A DNA stretch of 64,000 bases, taken from positions 992,001 through 1,056,000 of the forward strand of contig OZ237737.1 in the NCBI GenBank assembly GCA_965178125.1, written 5' to 3'. This DNA is from Bilabrum cf. latius. Lineage: Eukaryota > Bigyra: Bicosoecida > Bigyra > Bicosoecida. The position numbers were made by a program, and so were the translations under genes. Positions 1 to 11,918 of this stretch are shown here, piece after piece (position 1 is the stretch's first letter; every line of letters begins with the position of its first letter). Under the pieces are notes generated by a model. That model made no database searches. It was given only the letters and a program-made list of their open reading frames with translations, and had not been told where the DNA came from.

Positions 1-1
1 T

Positions 2-550
2 GACGCAAACACCTTTGAGGCAGAAGAAGCTGTCGCTGGGTACGTCACGGGGGCTCCAGAGTCTGGTGGAAACGGCCTGCTGGAAGACTTGCAGGCAGCT
101 GCACCCGCTCTAGCCGAACGCCTCACGGTAGACACATCGACCATCTCGTTCGAGACTGAAACGCTCACGGAGGCGGAGGTGGTCACGACGTACGTTGAGA
201 CTGATAGTACCCCGGTAGTGGCTCCCTCACCCTCTTCGCAGCCAGCCCCTGCAGCATCGGCCAGCCCGTCGCCTGCCTCGGCTGGGGAACCGGTTGACCT
301 GGACGAAGACAATGAGGACGAGGATGGTGAGGACGGGATCCCCATGGTTGCTATCATTGCAGCAGCCGTCGGAGTGGTTGTTCTCGTCGGCGTTTCAGTG
401 ACGGCGTATTGCTGTTGCTGCGCGGCGAAGGCGGCCAACAAGACTGGGGTTCAACGGGGAGGGAAGGTTACCATCATCCACACCAATGGAAGCTTCAATG
501 CAGCTAACCCTATGTCGAAGGCCGTCCAAGGCCGGCCTGTGCTCGCTTGA
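2..550 (+). CDS. C-terminal part of a type I membrane protein (5' end outside window)
   Basis: The frame is open from the first bases of the window and ends at TGA 548-550, so only the last 182 residues are visible and the start lies upstream. The visible part has an acidic, Thr/Val-rich stretch, then a Pro/Ser/Ala-rich linker and a strongly acidic Asp/Glu run. One hydrophobic helix follows at about 340-410 (key residues IPMVAIIAAAVGVVVLVGV), then a CCCC cluster and a short basic tail of about 45 residues. This is the layout of a single-pass membrane protein with an extracellular stalk and a small cytoplasmic tail; the Cys cluster next to the helix could be palmitoylated (inference). No in-frame TAG occurs here. 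I do not recognise the family. It converges on the gene ending at 934. Confidence 0.6.
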   Translation, partial: DANTFEAEEAVAGYVTGAPESGGNGLLEDLQAAAPALAERLTVDTSTISFETETLTEAEVVTTYVETDSTPVVAPSPSSQPAPAASASPSPASAGEPVDLDEDNEDEDGEDGIPMVAIIAAAVGVVVLVGVSVTAYCCCCAAKAANKTGVQRGGKVTIIHTNGSFNAANPMSKAVQGRPVLA

Positions 551-933
551 AAGATATCGTTTGCGTGTCTGTGCGATGCACATGCTGGTGTTGGAGAGCT
601 GGATCTGCCGGACGACGGCGGTCATGATAGCATTAACCAGCACCATGTGTCTGAGCGGATTTGATCCGTGCAAGTTTAGATCCGGGTCAGTCTAATAGTA
701 GCCTGTGGCGGGCTCTTGCCGCGCCCTTGGCGGCTGCTTGAGCGCACTTTGTGCTCCGATATGTTGAATTGACGCAAATACTGGATCGGATACTGCCACA
801 TATAAAAACTTCTGTTACGAGCAAAGCTACAGAATTGGTTCCACAAAGGCCTGCACTGGGATGAGATCTGACTTAGATGGAACCAACCAAAGGTTCGTGT
901 TCTGGAAGAGGGTCTGCTCAGAGACATGGTCGT
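551..933. other. Intergenic, convergent gene ends
   Basis: About 380 bp lie between two convergent TGA stops (550 on + and 934 on -). The short ORFs here have no recognisable domain, and I see no RNA gene. It probably holds the two 3' UTRs. Confidence 0.45.
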
Positions 934-2427
934 TCAGCGCACCAGTGCGCAGTCATTGCCTGGCTTTCCATTCGTACACTTCTCTTTGAATGCATTGACC
1001 CAGTCCACCTGGTTCGTGCCAGCAGCCTGGAACGCAACGCCCATTGCTGTCACTGCGGCCTGCGGCTCGACGCGGTGGTGCGGTGAGTTCAGGAGACCCC
1101 CGACGCACACCCTCTCGAACTTGATCTTCTTCTGCATGTCGAAGCCGCCACCTCCGCCCCCCATCTCAGTCACGGCAGATTCGGCACACTCCTGCACTGC
1201 ACCCAGAGCATTGCCCGCCTCTTCGTCGGTGAGACCTGCAAGCACCAGGTCGGCTCTGTCCTCCTTTCGCAGCAGCGAAATGTGAGGACTTCTCTCCAGG
1301 AGCGGGCCGAGGTCGGAGTTGCCGCGCAGGAGCATGGCGATCCATGAGCCGTACCCTCCCCCTTCGGTGATGCTCTCCAGGTCCCTGCGGAAGCCGAAGT
1401 TGTACTGCGCCAGTTCGTTTTGGACCCTGCACATGTCGGCCTCGAGGACGTTAAAGAACTCGAGGTTGTTGGCCCAGTCGGCGATGGCCTCGTAATCTGC
1501 GCCGCTCACGTCTATTGGTGCGAGGGTCATGTGTGCGCGTGCTGAGGGCTGCAAGTAGGCCACTACAGTGTTCTTGCCCTTCACTTGGACGGGAAGGAAG
1601 CCGTCTTGGTTAGCCGGCAGGACTTTGAGGTTCTTCTTGGCGCAGGTCTTGAAGAAGCTTCCGAAGATGTCGGTGATTTTCGATTGGTCATCGGACGAAG
1701 GCTGGCCTTGGCCATAGACCGGGACCCTGCCAGGGTGGGACCTCCGAAAGTCTTCCAGAATCTTGGCGATCTCAACCGGGGTCTTATCAGCAAATAGGGC
1801 CAGGAGGTTGGTCAGCCGAGCGTTCTGATCACGGATCCGATCCGCAAACGTCTGCTGGGCGTATTTGATGTTATCGCTCCCATCCGAGAAACCTGAGGAG
1901 AAATCTTCACGCTGTTGTTGCATGTTATCGGCTGGAAACAGTTGCTGTGCAAGACGCTGCACTGCTGTGGTGCGATCGCCGACGTTGATCTTGCCGCGGG
2001 TCGGATCCCGAGCTTGCGCCACGTTCAGCTCATCCAGCTCCGCAGCAGCAGCTTCACCAAGAGCTTCAATTGATGCTGGAGGTCCCGGTAGCCGCGCCTG
2101 CCAGGCAGCCACACCGGCAGCCAAACACGTAGCGTCGTTGAAGTTGTTGGGATCTTGGCAGTTGGGGTTGCCACCGCCAATGCCTCCTCCCCATCGATCC
2201 AGCTGTGGCGCGATGATTCCGCGTTTGGACAGCAGCGCGACGAAGAAGCTCTGTCCATCCTCTGGCAGGTCAGCGCGAGCGTGCGACCTAGAACGGCCTC
2301 GGATTGAACGGAAGCGGTTCTCATTCCTTTGATGGGTCAGGCCCCACTATTCGAATGCTGAAGTCTTTGCATGCTAAGCAAATGATGTGATAGCCAAACT
2401 TGCGACTACAATCAGGATATTGTGCAT
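934..2427 (-). CDS. Secreted protein of unknown function (497 aa), two UAG codons near the N-terminus
   Basis: This reads from ATG at 2427-2425 down to TGA at 936-934. The first residues form a clear signal peptide (MHNILIVVASLAITSFA), which is why I chose this start. Reaching it from the long body of the ORF means reading through TAG at 2376-2374 and 2349-2347 as Gln; no TAA or TGA interrupts the frame. After the signal peptide come an Arg/Ser-rich segment, a Gly/Asn/Cys patch (about residues 80-105), and a mostly helical, Gln-rich body. A Gly run lies near the C-terminus, and Cys residues are scattered (for example FKTCAKK, QECAES, ERVCVGG, KEKCTNG) as expected for an exported protein. I do not recognise the family. 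An upstream intron in place of the UAG reading is possible but not needed. Confidence 0.65.
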
Positions 2428-3189
2428 CCGTGGCTGCTACTGAGCGATGAAAATGATATGGCGGCTCTCTGGCGTTTGATTCTGTATTTTGATACGCAGG
2501 ATTAAGTATTCGCAACTTGAAAACCGAATCCACTGGTTTGATCCAGGATTCTTCTTATTCGATCTGCCAACGGAGTGGCACGTATGCATTCTTCCCAGTG
2601 TAGGACTGGCCGGCTACGTGGAATCAGCCAGCTGCATCTCTGTGGCTGCTAGTAGGGGTTGCGGGTGTGTCGGGAGCCAGGTCTGCTGCAGCCTGAAGCC
2701 CTTGCTGTAGTCGTAACTGGTAGAGCGCATCCGTTGTAGCCCGCAGCTGCTATTCATAGTGAGCTAGGGCACAGCCTTGCGGATTGGCCCGCCTTTGCTG
2801 CCGATCGCGTCCTTGAAGTAGCTTGTCGTCGGCACTGCGTGCGAACGACCACTGCTTGGCAAGCAGGAGCACTACAAGAGAGTTGTGAGGTATCCGTCGC
2901 GGGGCTCCGATGCGCAGTCTCTCAAAGCAAGACGCAGGCGCACCGTGGCGTTCCAATGCGTTGACCCTTGTGTTGGTCGCAGCCCCGGGGCTGCGACCTC
3001 GTGGTCGCCGCGCGCACCAGTTGCGGAACCCGACGAGTGTTCGGTGCGTTGTGCAACAAGAGACAACCAGAAATAAAGCAGCGAAGGTCGATATCTGCCT
3101 CATACTGCTGCAGCCTTATTAAATTGGTTAGTTCGAGTGTCTGAGGATATATTCGACTTGATTGCATCGGGTTGGCTGCACGGCGGAAC
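2428..3189. other. Divergent intergenic region
   Basis: About 760 bp separate the divergent starts at 2427 (-) and 3190 (+), so it should contain both promoters. It holds only short ORFs on both strands with no recognisable domain. The one structural item I see is the perfect palindrome at 2975-2998, listed separately. No tRNA-like fold was found by eye. Confidence 0.4.
2975..2998. repeat. Perfect 24-bp GC-rich palindrome
   Basis: The arms GGTCGCAGCCCC and GGGGCTGCGACC are exact reverse complements with no spacer. The palindrome sits within the noncoding interval between two divergent genes. Its function is unknown; a protein-binding site or a cruciform-prone element are both possible. Confidence 0.6.
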
Positions 3190-4482
3190 ATGCGGTCACT
3201 CGTCGAAATCTTATGCTGTTGTATACTCGTCTCTGTACAGTTCATCCACAGTGCTCGAGCCCAAAGTAGCAATCAGATATCTGATAATACAGTGCTTGCA
3301 GTGCTTGCGGATGATAGAAAGGTGCCTGTGCAGACACGAAACCAGTGGGGGATACGACTGGAGAGCATTGCGGCGGAGGCAAGTGACTGTTTCAGCCTAT
3401 GTGACAGTATTCAGCCATCAACTTTATCCCCTATCAGTTGCATGCCACTCGGACATATTTCTCCCCGGCCTCTGATGCAACGCGTCTGCCAGCACGGCTG
3501 GTCGCACTCGGGACTGGGGCTGCTGAAATCAGCTTGCCATACAGGTTGCGCCTTCCCAGCGACGTGCTCCGCCAGCGAGTACGAGTCCCTGCACAACCGT
3601 ATCATGTCGGAGAAAGTTGAGGCGCGGCACCGCAGGCGGAACCGCAAGAAGCAGCGCAAGCAGCGGGCCCCGGATCCCCGCGCGCTTGGACGCGATCTCA
3701 ACGCAGACGAGTTCGAGGCAGCCAGGCGCTCCGTCGCAAGCGATCTGCACCCACCCGCGGAGCGATACCGGGATATTGCAGCCACGGTGTCCGCGATTAA
3801 TCTGACGGCAAGCACGCTGCGAAGCGAGGCGTGCAGCCCTGAAGGCATCGCTAGCAGGCTCGGTGCCATGGCAACTCGCGTGAACGACAGGGCAAGCCTC
3901 GAGGCGTGCGAGCGCGGTCGAGACACGTCGATCGCGGCTGGTTGCGAGCTTGCAGTGGCCTGGCACCGCGAACACGAGGTGCAAGTGGCGGTGATGGGTG
4001 ACCTCAGCAGCAGGTATGGAGCTGACAATCCCGATGGCAGCGCCTCAGTTGACTCGTCCGAGATGCGAGTGCAGGTACAGGTGGGAATTGATGTGGACGA
4101 TGGCAGCATAGCAAGCAACTAGCAAGAGTCAGAACCCACCCAGGGACTCCGAGGGGCGGGCAAGCCCGAAGAAGCCGATGCCCCAGCAGACGATCCAGCA
4201 GAGGAAATGGCTGGGACTATGGAGGTGGCCAAGGAGGAGCCCAACGAGCCGGTCAAGAGAGATGTAACACTCGATTTGGCCCCCGCAGATTCACCCTAGA
4301 CCGACGGAGATAGCAACGGGGTAGAGAAGGCAGCCGGGAATAAGCAAGAATCGGGCTCTGTGGAAGCGCAAGACCACGAAGAATCAGCGGGTGGCGTCAA
4401 AGACGACTCCCGGCTGCAGGCTCTACTGGCTGCAAGAGCAGCACGCGACGAGAAAACCAAACCAAACTCTGACAGCAGCTAA
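3190..4482 (+). CDS. Secreted Cys- and charge-rich protein of unknown function (430 aa)
   Basis: ATG at 3190 starts a signal peptide (MRSLVEILCCCILVSVQF, cleavage probably after HSARA). A Cys-rich segment with SDCFSLCDS, CMPLG, RVCQHG and CHTGCAFPATC spacing spans residues 80-135. A very basic stretch (RHRRRNRKKQRKQR, around residue 148) follows, then a helical region and a long acidic, Glu/Asp-rich tail. TAG codons at 4120-4122 and 4297-4299 are in frame and read as Gln; the frame then runs to TAA at 4480-4482. Under the standard code the protein would lose its last 120 residues. No known family is recognised. The gene ends 133 bp from the convergent gene ending at 4616. Confidence 0.6.
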
Positions 4483-4615
4483 TTCTGTATTGGAGCTTTG
4501 GTCGGGGCCCAGACGCAGCTCATGGTGATGCAGACATTGGGTCGGGTCGGCGACGCGCACAAGCGGGCTTTCGATCATCATCACGATTAGCGACATCGGA
4601 GCAATACAATTATAC

Positions 4616-7600
4616 TTAATCCTCCACCACCATCATCTCATCCTGTACCATCTTCAGCTCGAGCTCTTCGTCCCGCTCGCGCCTGGCCCTGATCAAATTC
4701 CTGGCTTTAAGCAGCCTGGCGTGAGCCTCCCCTGCCATGTCAGGTCCCTTGGACTCGTCGACGGTGACTTCGATGGGCTTCTCTTCGGATTCAGGCTCTT
4801 CCTCTTCCTCTTCAAGGCCCATAAGCGCGTGTTCAACGGGCGCATGCGCAACGCCGAGGTGAAGCCTGAACGTCGGTGTTTTCCAAGCCTCTCGCCGCAG
4901 GCCAATGGCCCGCTCCAGCCGGATCAGCACCTGCCTCTCATCCTCAGTCTCATGCCCACCTGCGGCTCGCGAAGCATCCGCTCTGGCGCGCAGCTCCTCT
5001 CTCTTCTTTCCGATCAGCTTCAGGGCGCGGCGTTCAAGTGCCAGCATCCTCAGGATTGTCGTTTGCACGCGGAATTGCACGTAGGTCTGCAGCACCCGCC
5101 GCTCCATCGTGCGGCCTGCTTCTGCCAGCGGGGTGACGCCGGCCTTCCTGTCGCGGCCAGAGAGAAGCACATCGCCGAGGTCTTCGCTCATCTGGTACAC
5201 GACGATGGCATATGCCGGGTCCATCCCGGATGCAGCCGCGGCAGCGTGCGGCAAGGTGACCACTTCCAGTCTACCAGCCAGAGGTGAATTGCTCTCCATG
5301 AGGTCGTTGCCCTGGTACATGTGCATGCAGGGCATCCACCCGATCCAGCGGAACAGCATTGGTAAAAAGATCAGCAGGTAAATCAGGGTGCCAAGTGCCC
5401 ACACCGGCTCAGTCGTGAACACGCCAAGAGCTTGCGAGACGAAGAATGTCCTCACATAGTCGAGAATGACCGTTTCGCCGTATGTGAGCCCAAACAACAG
5501 GATGTAGAACAGTACGAACCCCAGGTAAACAGCAAACGCGATCCACGCGATCAGGCTGAACTTGATGTCCTCGAGGGCAGGACAGCCGCAGCAGCAGTCC
5601 TTGGGTCGTTCCCACAGGGTTTGTTTCGTTACTTCTTTCATGATTGGGTCCTCGAGGACCTCTTTGGCTGCCCTGGCAATGGAAGCGCGCAGGCACTTCC
5701 TGGGCCGCCTGCCAAAGTACTCGATGTCCTTCATGGTGAGCCTTGTGCCTCGGTCGGCACGCAGCAGTTGCTTCTAGAGCTCCTCCAGCTTGTTCGCACA
5801 CGCGGAATCGTCCTCAATTTCAGGCTCGCTGCAGTTGCAAACGATTCTTTGCGCGGCATGATGCCTTGCGAGTACATTGCAGCAAGAATCCTTCGGGATT
5901 GTATAGTAGTCGAACCAACCCTCCTAAGATCGACCCAACCAGCAGCAGCCGTGCGGTCGCTCGTGCACAACTCGGTGACGACGCATGACAAACATGCGCT
6001 GGTCAGGGTGCCGCTCAAGGCATTGCATCAAGCAGCCGCAGTAATCGACACAGCACTCTGGGGCCTCCTCAAATCCAGCCTCAAGATCGTCAATCTCGTC
6101 GATCGAGCTCCTAGAAAGCGGATCGTACGGGCTGGACAGCAGCTAGTCCCGAAACTGGGGCAAAATCTCAGGCTAAATTGGCGGCCGATCAAGCATCTAG
6201 GCCTCCAGCTGGTGTTCGTGGGAGCATGGGCACCAGCTCGGTATCCCGCAGCACCTGCACGACAGCCGGACGCCGTAGACGCCGCAGTTCCACCTCCTTC
6301 CACGCGTCATCCTGTTGCCGATTCGTATGGCACGAAGAGTGGCATGTACCTGCGACACCGCGATAAGGAGCTTCTGCCTGTACTTGCTTGTCGGTATCTC
6401 GCCGGGTCCCAGCATGCGAGCGAACGGGAATTCCTCGTCGCCATCAAAGATGGTCTCTGGTACCTCGCCTGTGCCAAGCCGCTTCGCACTGAGCTGTCTC
6501 GCGCTCATCATTGCCATGCTGCCGTGAGAGCCGAGCTTGCGCATGCTCTTTCCCCGAGACGGCAACTTCGACATGGTTCCGGGTCGTGTCATCACGCCAT
6601 CGCCCATCTCCCCTGCGTGAGCTGCCGATTCAGCAGCCACTTTGGCTTGTTTCTCCTAAAACCTGTGCTTTTCCTTGGGATCGACAAGATACCGCTGCAG
6701 AAAGTGCCGTGAGCACGCAGCAAAGAAGTCCTCTTCCAGCTCTTCCAGCGTGCGCGGGTGGTGCATGGCAGACTCTGCGCTGGCGATCACGAGTCGGGCT
6801 CGAAGGTGCTGCAAAATCTGCCCAAAGCGTGCCTCTGCTGCGCGTCGAATCTCAAGCTCACGCCACAAGGCAAAGAAGTGCAATCTAAAGCACTCTTCGG
6901 ACGCTCTCTCGAAAATCCACTCGAAAAAGTATACGACAGGGAGTTCAAGCACGGCAGCAATCAGACCAAACACAACCGTCTCCCAGAAAGTAAATGGGTC
7001 CTCGCACGATGGGTCTTCCGGATCATTGCACCCGCGAAATCCCCAGAAAAATGTCGTGACAAACATGGCGGTGAGTACTGCGGCAATGAATACCCCAAGG
7101 CGGGTGTATCGCGGACTCGTATAGTCAAATCTCGTGCACATTCCGCAGTACGTGTGGTGGCAGCACATCGTGATTGCCCACGCGTACATGACGAACCCAG
7201 TGCGCCGCCAAAACGTCGAGCAGCTGTCGCAGCAAGCCTCGTCCTCATTGATCTCTTCATCCTGGTTTGGTGCCTCTTGAGAGCCCCCCGCGCCAGGAAC
7301 ACCCTCCAGGTCATCCATTGAGTCAAAGGCAGCACCCTTGCTGGATTTCATCATCTCTGAGAATTTAGGTGCCCTGCGGCGACCAGCCTTGGCGTCTTCG
7401 GGCGGGGGTTGCATGCTGGAGCTACCAGCAGACGGCACCTTGCGACCAGACAAGGCGATGTTGCCTTGCTTGGACGGTCTCCCGTCCTGGAGGTTACTAG
7501 TGGTGTGTCCTCCACCCGGACCACCTGTCATCCTGCCGTTCTATATGGCTATGTCTAAGCTGGCTGACGTCCCGTCGTGATGATCCACTGCAGTCAGTCC

Positions 7601-10600
7601 AGGATGATCGTCCAGCATCGCCATGTACATTCCACGCATGACCGTCGTTCCCCCGATCCTCTTGGGATGACCCAAGTGGAACGTAGGCTCCCTCTTTGGC
7701 TCCGGAGCCGGCATCTCATTGTCCAATCGACGAGACGGCTGTACCTTCGCCGCAGGCTCGGGCGAGCGGACAGCAACTTCGCTAGAGGGGCCAAAGGTAC
7801 TAGCTCGATTGGGTTCTGCTACCGCCCCAGTGTTAGCGGCAGCAGCTGTATCGCCGGTCAGTGTCGCACCGACCGTGCCGGTGCCCCTCCCAGTACTGTT
7901 GTCACTCGTTGCGCTTGTGGCACTACCCTCTTTGAATCCAGATCCATCGCCAAGATCCTGCCTGCTGCCAGCCCATCGGTTCGGCGAGCCGATGTCAGGC
8001 TTCACATCTGCGCTCCGAGGGGAGGCAGGCCGTGCCCCATTCACCTGCACCGGCTGGCTGTTGGATTCCGCAAGCTACCCGGCTCTGCCTTCTACAATGG
8101 ATGCGTACTTTTCCTCTCTAGCTGCGTTCAGCGAGCCCCCGCCTTGCTTGGCAGCTGCCTCACCTGCCCTGCGAGCCAGACTCGTGATCTGCTCGAATGT
8201 TCGAGTCAGCTCGATCTCCGTTTGGTAGTCTAAGCCTTTGGCCTCTGCCAGCTTGATTAAGTTCGTGAGGTGGATGTTGTAGTCCTCTACCTCAGTAAGC
8301 ATCCGAATGAACTTGATCTCGTCGTCTTCCAGGAGCTCGTCCGCGAAGGCAGCTGTCTGCTTCGCGTCGAGGTAGCAAACTACGGCCAAGAGAACCAAAG
8401 AAACAATCAACAAACTTCCTACCAGTATGAACACACCCGGGTTGTTCAGGATGGTCTCACGATCAAAGGCAGTTGCAGCCTGGCTAAACACCTTTCTCTA
8501 GTCACTGCCTAGCTGCTGCATGCGCCCCTTGATGTCCGTGTGGTGGCCGCAGAGACACGCGAGGGCCCCGATGTCAAGGTCAACGTAGTCGGGCTTGCAT
8601 CCGCGCGTCTCCCAGCTTCCTTGACCTCCAGCAGCCTCTTCGTCCCAAAACTCGCACCGAACAACAGTGAACTGTGGAACAACTGTGTCTGAGGCGTTTC
8701 TCTCGATGGTGACGTTGGGGCGCGAGCCGACTAATGGAATTTCCTCGAGATCCTCATTCACGATTTGTAACTGCAGCTCAGCAGCTAGAATAACAGTGTC
8801 AATCGGAAGAAAGACCCTCGACTGGAGCCCGAAAGAATCCGGCTGCACAACGTCGCCAGAGTCTTGCTCGATAGCATCCACCGAGACGGTGAGGGTCGTG
8901 CGTGGGCGGCTGCCAGCCGGTGCCGTGAACACTGTATCGTTGCCTGTGCCAGAGCTAATGTTGGCGGGTGTCCCGGTTACATTCTGGCCCAGCAGAGTGC
9001 TAGCGTTCTCAGAGATCTCGTCAGCGTGGAGCTCGATTGGCCAGCGAGCAGCAACGAATGCAAGCTCCTGCGATCCAGGCGACGCCCCCGACTCTGCAAC
9101 CGGCTGCAACCCAAATACACCGCCAGCGGAGTCTGATGCAACTGCTGTACCAGGTGAACGTGTTGCACTGGATCCATTGAAGGTCACTGCCGAGCTCGCG
9201 GATCCTTGCGGGGTACCCACAGCAGCGGCAAGAGCCAGGGACGAGTTCTGCGAGCCTGGAGCGGCAGCAGCATCCTATTGGCTGGCAATCAGCCCGTTTC
9301 CTTCGTCAGCATCGGCACTAGCTGCCGCTTGCAACATCCTGCGGAGCATACCATCCGGGCTTTCAGGTGCGCGAGGTGCGCCTGACGCAGTCAGCGCGCC
9401 CCCGTTCGAGCGTACCCAGACTCTGCGCAAGGACAGGCGCCGGGCCTCAGCGGCACCATCGTCCGTGTCCTGCAGATCTAGAACAGTAGGAGCCTCGCCA
9501 GGCACAGAATCGGCCACAAAAAGCCGCCCCACGCTCCGCAGGGTGGCCTTTGCTCCTGTGACCACCGGTGCTTCAGCCCGAGCAACACCATCTGTTGCTG
9601 CGCCCGTGCTGGCCTGCAGACGGCGCCGCACCGCTGCCCTCCTACCACTAATCGTGTTTACGCCCTCCGTTTGCTGCTGCGCAGCTTCCTCCTCTCTTGC
9701 GGCGGCAGCCGAGGACTCTGCGTTGAAGTTGCCGAGGGCGCCCTGTATGGCCCTGCCAACAGGGTCTGCTCGACCAGGGTCCATCTCAAATTGACCCGCG
9801 GTGTCTGTCGCGCTGCTACCTGTGCCAGCCTAATTCTGAACACGAGTGAACTCCCGCTCCTGTGCTTCGATAATCACTTGCACATTGTCCACCACAGACT
9901 CTGCCAACTCTTCGGAAGCGACGCCCACGCTAGCAGCACCCTGCATGGATCGCCCAACAAGCTGAATGGCGGCGTTGGACGGAGGAACTTCCCGTAGAAC
10001 TCGGGAGGTCACGTCAACCGAAAGCCGCTGCAGCTCTGCTGCCACACTGCCTGGCTCAGGTGGCGGCAGCACAACGCCCTCTGGCACCTCACCGTTGGGA
10101 GTCACGCTCAGCGGCAGGGCCAGCGAGAGACCAGAGGTCAGGAGTAGGCTCTGCTGGGCGCTTCGCGTAGCAATCAAGGAGCTAGTTCGCTGCAGCTACC
10201 CGCGTAAAAACGGAGCAACGACGTCGGGGTCAGCTGCCTGGTTGTCCGTGAGCGATCCCGCGAGCTAAACCACCCGCCCGAAAGCTACCTGTGCTCCAAA
10301 GCGATCGGTCACAACCACGACTGCTACGGCCAAGTACCCGCGGAGCGTGCGAATCCCCGGCATGATGGTGGTCGCAACTGGATTGGGCGAATTCAGGCCA
10401 ACAGTTGACGCCTCAGCAGACCGTGCGGTCCGAAACGCGGAGGTGGAGTTGAGCGTATCGCCTGGCAGCTTGCTTCCCGGCGACGCCAAACCGGAGCTCT
10501 CGAGCGCACTGAGTGGTGTGACGAGGAACTCGTACTGCAGCGGCAGATCCTCCGGGTCATCCTGCCAACCAGAAGCGACGAGAACGAAGTCGTCCAGCAG

Positions 10601-11548
10601 TGCACGCCCCTGTCCCGTGGCAGACACCGTCAGGGTGCCTGTGGACGGGGGCTCGTTGGCCACAAGCCACACGTCCACGAAAGGGTCATCATCGTCGGGT
10701 ACCGTGCCCACAAAATAGGTGGATACTCTAAACTGATAAACGGTGCCAGGAGTGAGGCTGTTCTCCGCAAATACGACCTGCGGGCCGCTCACGCCGGTCA
10801 GCAGCAGCCGCTCAGCGCTCTGCGATGGGATGCCTGTCGGGCCCGTGTCGAACAAGTCTGCGGGCAAGTCGCCTTCGATCTGCTGCCAACTGTATCGAAG
10901 AAGAACAGCTAGAATCGGAGACTCGATGGCAGGCCGCACCTGAACTGGTATTTTATAACTCGTGGCAACCTTGTAGCCGTCCACTCCGCTGCGTCCGGGG
11001 ACAGACGTGAGGGCGCTTCGGCCTCTCGTGCCCACACGGTCAACCACCAGAGACGGAAGCTCAGTTTCCAAAATGATGAGTCGGATCGATTCTCCAACTT
11101 TGGATTGCAGAGTGAGAGACCCACCTGAGACGAACGCAAGACTAGCAGGTGCGATAGACACACCTCCCTCAATGCAACCAGTTTCACCACCAGACGCTAA
11201 AAAATCGCCACAGTCTGATGAAACCGTGGTCCCATTAACACTAACCCCGCTACATTCCCACGCTTGGTTCGTACCAGTTTCGCAAGGGTGGTCCTTTAGT
11301 CGGGTACTAGAAAATGTAGCCGATGTGGCGCACGGTGACACCATGAGGCCGCCATCAACGTTCACGGCTGCATTACAGCTTCGGTCCGCAATCACTACGT
11401 ACTGCCCTAGACGTACAATCTACCTGAACTGGCCGTACAGTCCCTGGGCCGCTAATGCGTATCCAGCGGAATTGGGCTGCGACTGCGCTGCCACAGCCCA
11501 GTGCAGCACAAGAATAGTACAGACGGTGCTCAAAGACCTAAAGACCAT
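4616..11548 (-). CDS. Polycystin-1-like REJ/GPS multi-pass membrane protein (2,310 aa)
   Basis: This is a single exon from ATG 11548-11546 to TAA 4618-4616. It is open throughout when 14 TAGs are read as Gln, among them 11422, 10267, 10198, 9832, 9277, 8500, 8077, 7543, 6658, 5926 and 5776 (5' base on the minus strand). It begins with a signal peptide (MVFRSLSTVCTILVLHWAVA). About residues 50-430 form a REJ-type region with the family hallmark NEPPSTG, then GWQDDPEDLPLQYEF. A Ser/Ala-rich spacer leads to a GPS/GAIN-type cleavage motif near residues 964-1010 (CEFWDEE, then W, GC and CLCGHHTDI). The first membrane helix follows at about 1035-1055 (FILVGSLLIVSLVLLAVV). Two more groups of hydrophobic helices lie near residues 1430-1550 and 1990-2080, joined by long cytoplasmic loops, and the tail is acidic. 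REJ, then GPS, then membrane helices is the polycystin-1/sea urchin REJ architecture. I see no PLAT domain after the first helix and no TRP-like pore. A sensing role in calcium signalling is inferred from the family. Confidence 0.8.
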
Positions 11549-11918
11549 TAAGTTTCTCGAAATTCGTGACTATCGCAAATTTTGCAGCAGCGATGGCTGC
11601 GAAAAGAACTGTAGTTTCGATTTCTTTCTGGTTCTGGCAAGTGCAGTTGCGGTCGCAAGTTCAATGAATCCGAGTCAATCGAAAGGCACTTCAGTCGCAA
11701 CCAGGTATGATCCTAAGAAAATGGTGCTCTCAACACAATATATTTAAATGCTATTATTTGCAGTGAATGAATTGCAGTATCTTCCAGCGAGAATTCATTA
11801 AAGGATGGTACTTTCCAAATGTACCGTGCATTTATTTTCAAAACCAGATTGCGACCAACTGCGACTTGCCAAACGGTCCATATGTCTTCGAGCAGCATTT
11901 TGGGACTAAGTACCCACC
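11549..11918. other. Divergent intergenic region, REJ protein / dynein
   Basis: About 370 bp lie between the ATG of the minus-strand REJ protein gene and the ATG of the dynein gene. This is probably a shared promoter region. It looks more AT-rich than the flanking genes. No coding signal or RNA gene was seen. Confidence 0.45.

Noticed and set aside
2489-2710. Short plus-strand ORF in the intergenic region
   Set aside because: No ATG context, domain or neighbour support; length is expected by chance.
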